From NCBI GenBank assembly GCA_025455725.1, contig JALOLY010000001.1, positions 1-60,136 on the forward strand: a DNA stretch of 60,136 nucleotides. The letters are read 5' to 3'. The DNA is from Amoebophilaceae bacterium (GTDB lineage: Bacteria; Bacteroidota; Bacteroidia; Cytophagales; Amoebophilaceae). The notes below the pieces were generated by a model that was not told the DNA's origin, searched no databases, and saw only the letters and a list, made by a program, of their open reading frames with translations. Shown here piece by piece: positions 41,613-49,228 of the stretch (its first letter is position 1; every line of letters starts with the position of its first letter). Made by a program: the position numbers and the translations under genes.

Positions 41613-44351
41613 TCAGTACTTCTGGTACTCCCTGTTCCTGCTGTAGTTCAAGTCTTTCAATAAAGGTGCTTTGAGGCCTACGAAGAATTTGTAAGTCTGC
41701 TTTTCTCCCAGCGGATTCCAGTTAAAGTTCATTTCCCAACAATGTAAGTCTCTGTGAATGCTGATATCTGTTACGTTGCCTACAAACTCACGTTTGGTGA
41801 TATCGTAGGCGCTTCTACAAGCCACTTGCCATTTTTTGGTTAGGTTTATACGCCACTCAAAACCAAGGCTATTTACCTCTTTTGGCGTATCCCCAGGCTT
41901 CGGACAACTGTAATTCCACTCATAATTCAGATTTAGATGCCAAGGCAATCTAAATTTCACGTATTGTGTCGGATTTTCCTGGACATTGCTTGCTGCTTCG
42001 TTGCCACTTTGGTCGTTATTCAGTGCCTTATTCCGTTTTTCTGTACTCAGTTTGGCACTAATTCCCAGCTGGGCACTCTTCATATGTCCTAGCCCTCTGC
42101 CGTGATGCCAGGCCAACTTATTGCTTCTCGTGGGTTCTTTTTTACCATGCCGATGGGGGCTTTCAGTACCTTCATAGAAATAGGGATCAAAAGTGGCCCG
42201 AAAATTGATTTCGAATAGTTTATCAAATAAACCTGTGCGTGTTTTGAACTGGATATCGCCTAGCGCGTGTTGGGTTGCTAAAAAATCATAGCTCGTACTC
42301 CAGTCAAAATTCTCTAGGATGGAGACTTTTTTAGCTCTCTTTTGGGCGTTTTCCCGGCTTCTCACTTTTACGGCTAGTCGGTTGTTTAGACTGAGTGCTA
42401 GTATTGCCGTAGATTTTTTTCCCGGAGATGGGTGAAAAACTGCTTCTTCAAATCTGTTGAACTTCTCGCCATCTTTTTTCCCCCCTTTTATGGTCTGCCA
42501 GTAGTCATACTCAGGGCCAGAGAAATCAGGTGTGTAGGTAAACGCCAATTCGGGTTTAATCTGGTGTCTGATAGCTTGCACAGCAGCACTGTGCCCAAAG
42601 GCGTGGGTGCCGTAAACGGTAGTTTTTAGACTAGCGCCGAAACTATAGTCATATACCCGCACAAAACCGAGAACTTTTTCTTTTGTTATTTCACCTTCGG
42701 CATTATACCTGTGATCTACTTTTTCCCAATACCAACGCTCCTGGTATTCAATTTTCGGTGTTACATTTAGGTAGCGTAAGATTTTTACATTGGCTTGTAG
42801 TGGGATTGTGTGCCTCATCCCGTATTTCCTTCGCTCCCATATGGCTATCCAGTCCTTTGGTTCAAGGAAGTCTATCCTATCCTTGGCGCTGTATGAAAGT
42901 TCATTTTTGTACTCAAATTTGTGTTGCAAGTAGATATTTGAATACCATTTTGTGCTAACAGCTCCTCTTTTTCGGAAGGGGTACATGTTAGTTGTACTCA
43001 GAGACACTTCAGGCAACGTAGCATAAGTTACGCCGCTCTGTGAGGTCCGAAGGCGTAAACTGCTCCCCAAGGTGTAGGGGAGTGGCAATCCTACGAGGTT
43101 ATTGGTATACCGGATACTAGAATTTCCTTGAGTTTGTAATTTTTCTATGCTCAGCGAGGCGTCCCTCGCGTTGGCACTTCTTCTTTTTTCTAGGTCTACT
43201 TGCGCATGCAAGCTGCTGGACTTACTGTTCTCAGTCCTATGACGCCATTGAAAGTGCCAGGTTGTATTTTTCTCGAATGATGAAGTTTCTGCAGGTTCGA
43301 TATGAATGCTTCGTCTGAAATATAGGCTCCCGCCATATCGGTAGCGCTTCTTGTAGTTAGAGTTTGCTGTAAACTCTGTGGAGCCTTTGGAGTAAATATC
43401 CCCTTGAAGGGCTAGATCAACGTAGTCGTTAAATTTGATGTAGTATCCACCATTCTTGATGCAAAATCCTTTTTCACTTTCTCCGCCATACTTGGGAGGT
43501 ATAATGCCAGCCTCTCGGGGAAGGTAGAAAACGCCGAAAGGCAATCCCAAAGGAGTGGGTACACCATCGAAGTAGAGGTTGAAGGGGCCAGATACTACTT
43601 GATCACCCTGGGTAATTTTTACCTGTCGGGCATGGACGTGGAAGTGAGGTTTCGTAAGATTGCAGGTGGTGTAAGTGACACTGTCTGCATAAAAGGTGGT
43701 CTCTCTGTCCTTTCTTACCTTGTTGGTCCTCAAGATACCGTCTTCTTGTTTAGTAAATAGTTTGCTGGCAGTGGCCTTCTGAGACACAAAGTTACAGCGT
43801 ATGTTTTCTGCGATGAATTCTACGCCATCCTTAGTCAAAACTACTTTTTTTTCTATGATCCCCGCCGTATGTTTTTTGCTAAACGCAGCGATGGTGTGGT
43901 TAATCCAATCTATGAAAACCTCTTCTGCTTCGAGTTTGATGGTATCATGTTCGATGGTGCCTGCACCATACAAACGAATCGTTTGATGCGTTACGTCAAA
44001 AATTATTTCGTCCTCTGCGCCATACTGAATGGTAGATTGTAGAGATTCCTCTGATGCTATGGCGGCTGGATCCTGGTCATTATAGCCTGACAAAGGGATG
44101 GCCGAGGCTGTACCTGCCAACAAAGTGCGCGCTGTACTGGTTGTCCCAAGGGGCACTACCCCCTCTTGCGATGGTGCACCTGCTTCTGTTGGCCTGAGCT
44201 TTACTTTTTGTGAGGGTATGCGCCCAGGTGTTGTGGTATCGACTTGTGGTTTGGTACTGCGGAAGCTGGTGCTTGGATTGGCTGCATGGGTGGTGCCTAA
44301 GAGGCACTGCAACAGCCATGCAAGGCACGCGAGTACATACTTTGATTTGGG
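41613..44351 (-). CDS. lptD: LptD-like outer-membrane protein (OstA family)
   Basis: A large exported protein, about 912 residues from the GTG chosen at 44349-44351, which gives a clean signal peptide (VPKSKYVLACLAWLLQ...LGTTHA). An OstA/LptA-like domain follows a Thr/Pro-rich linker and contains IIFDVTHQTIRLYGAG and IEKKVVLTKDGVEFIAE. Then comes a conserved block GPFNLYFDGVPTPLGLPFGV and a long beta-barrel region of alternating strands rich in aromatic and basic residues to the C-terminus. This is the domain order of Bacteroidota LptD, which inserts lipopolysaccharide in the outer leaflet. Whether the organism makes LPS is not shown here. An ATG at 44417 is possible; it would begin 4 nt from the amidase start on the other strand. 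Confidence 0.85.
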   Translation of the reverse strand, partial: PKSKYVLACLAWLLQCLLGTTHAANPSTSFRSTKPQVDTTTPGRIPSQKVKLRPTEAGAPSQEGVVPLGTTSTARTLLAGTASAIPLSGYNDQDPAAIASEESLQSTIQYGAEDEIIFDVTHQTIRLYGAGTIEHDTIKLEAEEVFIDWINHTIAAFSKKHTAGIIEKKVVLTKDGVEFIAENIRCNFVSQKATASKLFTKQEDGILRTNKVRKDRETTFYADSVTYTTCNLTKPHFHVHARQVKITQGDQVVSGPFNLYFDGVPTPLGLPFGVFYLPREAGIIPPKYGGESEKGFCIKNGGYYIKFNDYVDLALQGDIYSKGSTEFTANSNYKKRYRYGGSLYFRRSIHIEPAETSSFEKNTTWHFQWRHRTENSKSSSLHAQVDLEKRRSANARDASLSIEKLQTQGNSSIRYTNNLVGLPLPYTLGSSLRLRTSQSGVTYATLPEVSLSTTNMYPFRKRGAVSTKWYSNIYLQHKFEYKNELSYSAKDRIDFLEPKDWIAIWERRKYGMRHTIPLQANVKILRYLNVTPKIEYQERWYWEKVDHRYNAEGEITKEKVLGFVRVYDYSFGASLKTTVYGTHAFGHSAAVQAIRHQIKPELAFTYTPDFSGPEYDYWQTIKGGKKDGEKFNRFEEAVFHPSPGKKSTAILALSLNNRLAVKVRSRENAQKRAKKVSILENFDWSTSYDFLATQHALGDIQFKTRTGLFDKLFEINFRATFDPYFYEGTESPHRHGKKEPTRSNKLAWHHGRGLGHMKSAQLGISAKLSTEKRNKALNNDQSGNEAASNVQENPTQYVKFRLPWHLNLNYEWNYSCPKPGDTPKEVNSLGFEWRINLTKKWQVACRSAYDITKREFVGNVTDISIHRDLHCWEMNFNWNPLGEKQTYKFFVGLKAPLLKDLNYSRNREYQKY

Positions 44352-44421
44352 CACCTGTACTGTAGCTATTCGGAACTTTGGTCGTAAATTTACCCTATTC
44401 GTGTTGAATAACAGCATTGCT

Positions 44422-45207
44422 ATGAGAAATATTGTAAGGGCACTGGGCATACTGGCCCTGCTTGTGCTTGGGGCGTTTGATAATGCTGGCATCCCGAAAT
44501 ACAGAATAAAAAAGGTTGTTATTGATGCAGGTCATGGAGGGCGTGACTCGGGTGCTTTGGGCAGCTTTTCAAAAGAAAAGGAGATAACACTCAGGATAGC
44601 TCTGGAGCTTGGCGACATAATTAGGCGGCAGATGAAAGATGTCGAAGTTATCTACACTCGTCAGACGGATACATTTGTAACGCTGCATGACAGGGCCCAG
44701 ATTGCTAATAAGAACAATGCAGATGTATTCATTTCAGTCCATTGCAATGCCACGCCGCAGGACACAAATACCCATGGTACTGAGACGTATACGATGGGCC
44801 TGCATACTTCAAAATATAATTTAGAAGTAGCTAAAAGGGAAAACGGCGTCATCCTTCTGGAGAATGACTATCGAGACAATTATCAGGGTTTCGATCCCAA
44901 GTTGCCTGAGTCGCTTATCTTGTTCTCGTTATGTCAAAATGCCAATAATGACAATAGCCTGAAGCTTGCACAAAATATACAGCACCAGTTCAAAAATAGG
45001 GTAGGGAGGAGAAGCCGCGGCGTTAAACAAGCAGGTCTTTTGGTGCTGTGGCAGACTGCTGCCCCAAGTGTCTTGGTAGAAGTCGGTTTCATCACGCATC
45101 CCAAAGAAGAAAAATATTTGAATAGTCAATCGGGGCAGTCACACATCGCTTCTGGTATTTTTAGAGCTTTTCGAGATTATAAAAATGAGCTAGAGGCCAA
45201 TAGCTAG
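44422..45207 (+). CDS. N-acetylmuramoyl-L-alanine amidase (Amidase_3 family)
   Basis: A 261-residue zinc amidase that cleaves the bond between N-acetylmuramic acid and the stem peptide, typically in cell separation. The N-terminal hydrophobic stretch NIVRALGILALLVLG is a signal peptide or anchor. The catalytic domain starts KVVIDAGHGGRDSGALG with a zinc-ligand His near residue 41, followed by KEKEITLRIALELGD (ligand Glu) and VFISVHCNA with a His near 110, and the C-terminal PSVLVEVGFITHPKEEKYL with the catalytic Glu. All active-site residues are visible. Start chosen at the ATG at 44422, because an upstream ATG at 44098 would read through the opposite-strand lptD-like gene. Downstream is the MCE gene, 157 nt away. 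Confidence 0.93.
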   Translation: MRNIVRALGILALLVLGAFDNAGIPKYRIKKVVIDAGHGGRDSGALGSFSKEKEITLRIALELGDIIRRQMKDVEVIYTRQTDTFVTLHDRAQIANKNNADVFISVHCNATPQDTNTHGTETYTMGLHTSKYNLEVAKRENGVILLENDYRDNYQGFDPKLPESLILFSLCQNANNDNSLKLAQNIQHQFKNRVGRRSRGVKQAGLLVLWQTAAPSVLVEVGFITHPKEEKYLNSQSGQSHIASGIFRAFRDYKNELEANS

Positions 45208-45364
45208 CATATTAGATGGAACACCATGGCGTGGGTTGCATGTGTCAAAAAATGAGTAACAAGATTTGAAATTCCTGTCTACAAGGTAGTATCTTTTGCC
45301 GTGGCCGTGGTGTCTGGCTTGTTGTGTTGCATTCAAACTATGGTAACATCGAAACGTTGATCTC

Positions 45365-46300
45365 GTGAAACTAAGCAAGGAAGTAAAAATTGGGCTCTTA
45401 GCCACTGTTGCATTCGCTGTCGTTTACCTAGGCTCCAATTTTTTAAAAGGGAGGGAAATTCTTGCTTCCAGCAACAGCTATTGTACTATTTACGATAATT
45501 GCGTCGGCTTGAGTACTACAAGTCCGGTGCTTGTCAATGGTGTGCCCGTTGGCAGAGTTAAAAGCATACAGATTCTTCCCAATGGGGGGCGAGGTGTTTT
45601 GGTGACATTTGAAACGAAGCGAGAAATTCAACTCACGGATACAACCCACACTCGACTAATTAGTCCCTCCTTGTTGGGTGCAAAGGCAATCAACCTCCTG
45701 ATTGAACCAGGAAATCCACTCGAAAATCATGCGACGGTGCCAGGGAAGGTTGAGCCAAGTCTTGAGGATATCTTTGTTGGACGTATCCTACCTTCTCTAG
45801 AAAGTGCTCAGAATATCTTCTTGTTGACTAACAAGTTTGTGTCGAATCTCATTGATAACACGGATAGAATTAATAGCATATTTTTAAGTCTGGAGGGCGC
45901 AGCCCATCAGTTGAAAGAAACTATCGATAAGAACAAAAGGGAAATTGATGTAGTAAGTCGGGACATATTCGAAGTTACCAACGCCCTTGCTGACAGTGAA
46001 AATGGCGTAAGGCCGCTCCTAGAAAAGTGCAATCAATTGATGGAAGGAAAAGAAGCTAAGGAGATCGCTGAAAAGCTTGGCCACATTCTAAATAGTGTTG
46101 ATAAGGTCTTTGATAGGACAGGTCAAGGAAAGACCAGTTTCAGTCGACTGCTTTACGACGATGACTTCTACAACAATCTCAATCAGACTTTAGGGAATCT
46201 CGATAAGCTTATCATCGATCTCCGGTCTAATCCCTGGCGGTATATCAGCCTTTCCATTTTTGGAAAGAAGCAAGAACAGGGGAAGGCTAAGAATAAATGA
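45365..46300 (+). CDS. MCE-domain protein (MlaD-like lipid transport protein)
   Basis: A 311-residue protein anchored by one N-terminal helix (KIGLLATVAFAVVYLGSNFL) with a single MCE domain (about 38-118; NSYCTIYDNCVGLSTTSPVLVNGVPVG is the start of the fold). The rest is a long helical region (about 140-290) that may form a tunnel. MCE proteins carry phospholipids between inner and outer membrane with an ABC transporter. The ATPase and permease partners (mlaF, mlaE) are not adjacent. Start is a GTG at 45365. In Bacteroidota the amidase-MCE gene order is common, which supports a shared transcript with the upstream amidase. Confidence 0.9.
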   Translation: MKLSKEVKIGLLATVAFAVVYLGSNFLKGREILASSNSYCTIYDNCVGLSTTSPVLVNGVPVGRVKSIQILPNGGRGVLVTFETKREIQLTDTTHTRLISPSLLGAKAINLLIEPGNPLENHATVPGKVEPSLEDIFVGRILPSLESAQNIFLLTNKFVSNLIDNTDRINSIFLSLEGAAHQLKETIDKNKREIDVVSRDIFEVTNALADSENGVRPLLEKCNQLMEGKEAKEIAEKLGHILNSVDKVFDRTGQGKTSFSRLLYDDDFYNNLNQTLGNLDKLIIDLRSNPWRYISLSIFGKKQEQGKAKNK

Positions 46301-46340
46301 CTCTTTCACTATCCGTTTGTGAGCTGTCACGCGTCTTCCC

Positions 46341-46976
46341 TTATATGCTCACTTCTTTGCCCCAGGCCAGTACGTGGCCTGTGTAGAATTTGTAGTGAAT
46401 AACAAAAAGTTGGGATCCTATCGCCCCCCATACGACCCCTTGGTTCTTTTTCGTAAACTTGCTGATGCTTATGTCTTGTTTCAAAGACAAGCTCTTGACG
46501 CCGTACACTTTGTAGATGGCCTCTTTGGCGCACCAATAGACGCAAAGTTTTTCCAGATCATTATCACTTTCCCGCACTTCTTGGTGGTTTAAGAATTTTT
46601 CTTTGACATCCTGTAATTTTTTGCAGAGTACCTGGATATCTACACCTATAGCATGCTGCTGATCCACCGCAACAAATGCAAAAGGATAGCAGTGTGCTAT
46701 GCTTAGGTGAAGGCTACTATTGACCAAATACGGTCGTCCTTGAGCATCTTTTTGAAGCCCAGTATACTCGTGGCCTAGTTCGGCAAGCAATTTTTGGAGG
46801 GTAAGTCTAGCCGCTAACCATTCTCTTCTCTTGCGAGGGTGGGTAATCTTCTCGTATTCTGCTTGTGCGGGCATGCTAAGTGTACTATCTCTCCATAGTA
46901 CTTCTTGTGGCTCGTTGATGTGCCATAGGAGATGGGCGCTGTGCTGACTGATTCTAGTAAACCCACAGAGCGGCAT
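46341..46976 (-). CDS. 4'-phosphopantetheinyl transferase superfamily protein
   Basis: A 211-residue enzyme that moves the phosphopantetheine arm from coenzyme A to a Ser of acyl-carrier proteins. The Mg-binding Asp is in IGVDIQV near residue 113 and the catalytic Glu/Lys are in CVYWCAKEAIYKVYG near 144. The N-terminal part has HPRKRREWLAARLTLQKLL, which is typical of the Sfp/HetI-like two-lobed form. The protein is therefore larger than AcpS; it may replace AcpS for fatty-acid ACP activation. Convergent with the MCE gene (41 nt). Confidence 0.9.
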   Translation of the reverse strand: MPLCGFTRISQHSAHLLWHINEPQEVLWRDSTLSMPAQAEYEKITHPRKRREWLAARLTLQKLLAELGHEYTGLQKDAQGRPYLVNSSLHLSIAHCYPFAFVAVDQQHAIGVDIQVLCKKLQDVKEKFLNHQEVRESDNDLEKLCVYWCAKEAIYKVYGVKSLSLKQDISISKFTKKNQGVVWGAIGSQLFVIHYKFYTGHVLAWGKEVSI

Positions 46977-47187
46977 TTGAATACTCTTACTTTAATTTAA
47001 GTTAATCGGCGGGAAAAGTGATATCCACTTGGTACCTGTACGACACCCCCCATATCAGAGTATCGTTGAGAAGTAATTCAAAACGTGTCAAGCGGGCGAA
47101 ACGTCAAAATGTTTTAGCGTGTTTAGTGGGCGACGAATATTCTCTAAATTAGGGCGTTACGAGATAGATACAAAGCCTAAAAGCAGC

Positions 47188-47742
47188 ATGCAGCGTATAA
47201 CGCCTATAGAAATTAGACAAAAAAGCTTCGAAAAAAGCTTTAGAGGGTATCAACCTGATGAGGTCGGTGCTTTTTTGTATGCCCTTTCTTGTGCATGGGA
47301 AGAATTGATAGCTCACCTTGATATGGTTAAGTCCAAGCTGGAAGAAAGCAATAAAGAGGTAACTAGGCTCCAGAGTGTGGAAAATGCGCTCTTGAGAACT
47401 GTCAAGGATGCAGAAATAACAGCTCATGGTCTCATCGAACAGGCCAAAAAGGGCGCCCAACTGTGTGCTAGGGAAACCAAGATTGAGACGGAGCGACTGG
47501 TATACGAAGCACAAGAAAGGGTAAGAGCAATTGAAGAAGAAAGCCAAAGAAAACATCAGCGCTTAGAGGAAAAGATGGCTAGAGAATTAGAAAAAACTAA
47601 TAAGGTGGTTCAAGAGGCCGAGACATACCGAGACACGCTGTTGCAAAAACTCCAGCATCTAGCCGAAGATATCTTGACCAAAATTCGATCTATCGACGGC
47701 AATAGAAAGCTCCATGTTGGTAACGAAGAAGCACCTAACTGA
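47188..47742 (+). CDS. DivIVA-domain coiled-coil protein
   Basis: A 184-residue protein starting MQRITPIEIRQKSFEKSFRG, followed by YQPDEVGAFLYALSCAWEEL; this is the N-terminal DivIVA membrane-binding domain (TPxDIxxKxFxxxxRGY pattern). The remainder (about 45-170) is a continuous charged coiled coil. DivIVA-type proteins mark curved membrane at poles or septum and guide cell division. An upstream ATG at 47119 lies in the same frame but the extra 23 residues lack family support. It is followed by the Ppx/GppA gene about 115 nt downstream. Its role in a rod, coccoid or intracellular form is not clear. Confidence 0.87.
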   Translation: MQRITPIEIRQKSFEKSFRGYQPDEVGAFLYALSCAWEELIAHLDMVKSKLEESNKEVTRLQSVENALLRTVKDAEITAHGLIEQAKKGAQLCARETKIETERLVYEAQERVRAIEEESQRKHQRLEEKMARELEKTNKVVQEAETYRDTLLQKLQHLAEDILTKIRSIDGNRKLHVGNEEAPN

Positions 47743-47857
47743 CAGATACCTGTCACGGCATCGCCACCTGACCAAGATTCAAAGACCTTTACTGTGCCAA
47801 AGCAGCAACTATAAGGCGTGCTTCATAGCATCACCTCATTAAGCCACAAAAGTCACT

Positions 47858-48781
47858 TTGAAATTAGCTGCCATTGATATTGGATCCAATGCTACTCGGT
47901 TACAAGTGAGCCATGTCTCGCTTGTTGGCGGGGAGCCTAAATTCAAAAGAGTAGAATATTTACGCTTCCCTTTGCGTCTTGGGTGTGACGTTTTTAAGCA
48001 GCAGCATATCAGTGCAGAGAACGAGCAGCGTCTTTTGCAGTTGCTTAAAGCTTTCAAGATACTCATAGACCTATATGGCGTTGATTCCTATATGCTTTGC
48101 GCCACCTCTGCTTTTAGAGATGCCGGCAACAAGCACGAAATTGTGCGCCGTACCCAGGAAGCACTCAACATGGCAATCTACATTGTAGAAGGAGAAGAGG
48201 AAGCATTGCTAATCCACAAAGCAATTCGTCACTTGCTGGTTGCAAATAATAACTACTTGCATGTGGACGTGGGTGGTGGCAGTACGGAAGTGAGTATGTA
48301 TAAAGGCCCCGATAAGATTGCCTCGCGTTCTTTTGACTTAGGTGCTATAAGAATGCTAGAACACTACGATGCTATCTCCACTTGGGAAGCAATGTACGCA
48401 TGGATCAGTACCCAGAAGCAACACCTCACAGACACGCCTATAGGTATTGCTACAGGAGGTAACATTCGCAAGTTAGCTCAGTTGGCAAAGAGAGGCGTCA
48501 AAAAACCCCTTTCCCTGAAAAGACTAGAGGCTATCAAAGCACACATTGCCTCTCATAGCCTAACAGCAAGAATTAACACTTTGGACCTTAATCCAGATCG
48601 TGCAGAGGTGATCCTCCCTGCTATAGAAATTTATGGTGCAGCTATGCGATGCGGAGGAGTAGAAAAAATCCTGGTGCCTGATGTAAGCCTAAGGGATGGA
48701 ATTATCCAGGCGTTGTACGAGCGAGCTGTACACGATGGCGTGCTAAAGGGCACACCAGTACGCCGGCTGTCCCTGAGTTAG
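47858..48781 (+). CDS. Ppx/GppA-family exopolyphosphatase
   Basis: A 307-residue member of the Ppx/GppA family that hydrolyses inorganic polyphosphate or pppGpp. The phosphate-binding fold is seen as LAAIDIGSNATRLQVS at the N-terminus, then CATSAFRDAGNKHEIV near residue 82, VEGEEEALLIHKAI near 108, and LHVDVGGGSTEVSMY near 138. It is the short form without the C-terminal HD domain. Start is TTG at 47858; no ATG lies near. Neighbours are the DivIVA-like gene upstream and a small basic protein gene convergent by 5 nt. Confidence 0.9.
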   Translation: MKLAAIDIGSNATRLQVSHVSLVGGEPKFKRVEYLRFPLRLGCDVFKQQHISAENEQRLLQLLKAFKILIDLYGVDSYMLCATSAFRDAGNKHEIVRRTQEALNMAIYIVEGEEEALLIHKAIRHLLVANNNYLHVDVGGGSTEVSMYKGPDKIASRSFDLGAIRMLEHYDAISTWEAMYAWISTQKQHLTDTPIGIATGGNIRKLAQLAKRGVKKPLSLKRLEAIKAHIASHSLTARINTLDLNPDRAEVILPAIEIYGAAMRCGGVEKILVPDVSLRDGIIQALYERAVHDGVLKGTPVRRLSLS

Positions 48782-48786
48782 TGGTG

Positions 48787-48969
48787 CTACTGTGTCCGAG
48801 CTGGGGCGGCCGCCTCCGATTCTTTTGTAACCGAAAGCTCTTTTTTTAGTTGTTCTATGTCCACGTGCTTAATCACCGGTGTAGCTAACAAGCGTTTCAT
48901 GGTTACTTTTCTTTGTGTCGCCCGTGTCCGGTTCTTTTTTACTTTCCTTTTTAGCCTCGTAACTGCCAT
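48787..48969 (-). CDS. Small basic conserved protein
   Basis: A 60-residue protein, Lys/Arg-rich in the first half (MAVTRLKRKVKKNRTRATQR) and acidic near the C-terminus. From memory, very similar small proteins with a basic N-terminus and an ATPVIKHVDIEQLKKE-type segment occur in many Bacteroidota as uncharacterised conserved proteins, probably binding RNA or the ribosome (inference). It is convergent with the Ppx/GppA gene (5 nt apart) and lies next to tRNA-Val. No domain with a known role. Confidence 0.75.
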   Translation of the reverse strand: MAVTRLKRKVKKNRTRATQRKVTMKRLLATPVIKHVDIEQLKKELSVTKESEAAAPARTQ

Positions 48970-49041
48970 GATGTGCCTTGTAGGTGGATTGCTGTAGTGG
49001 TAGATTCACGCCGGCGGGAAGACCCCTTTGGCTCTAACTTG

Positions 49042-49116
49042 TGGGCCCTGTAGGATTCGAACCTACGACCCCCTCCTTGTAAGGGAGGTGCTCTCAACCA
49101 ACTGAGCTAAGGGCCC
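49042..49116 (-). tRNA. tRNA-Val (anticodon TAC)
   Basis: The minus strand folds as a 75-nt cloverleaf. Acceptor GGGCCCT (5', complement of 49110-49116) pairs with 49043-49049, with discriminator A at 49042. The anticodon stem CCTCC/GGAGG holds loop CTTACAA, so the anticodon is TAC. The T arm GTAGGTTCGAATCCTAC is typical. It lies between the small basic protein and the AsmA-like gene. Confidence 0.94.
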
Positions 49117-49228
49117 AACAAAGATCCAAATATAGAAAACTTCCTGTTCTTTTCGAAGAGCGAGGATATGTCTTGTGCAAGCCTCTTATTTTTGTGGTTG
49201 TATTCACACTTTTGAACTCTGTTAATCA

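Noticed and set aside
44098..44421. A longer amidase start that would add 108 residues
   Set aside because: The extra part is antisense to the signal peptide and linker of the LptD-like gene and has no amidase features; a signal peptide begins at 44422.
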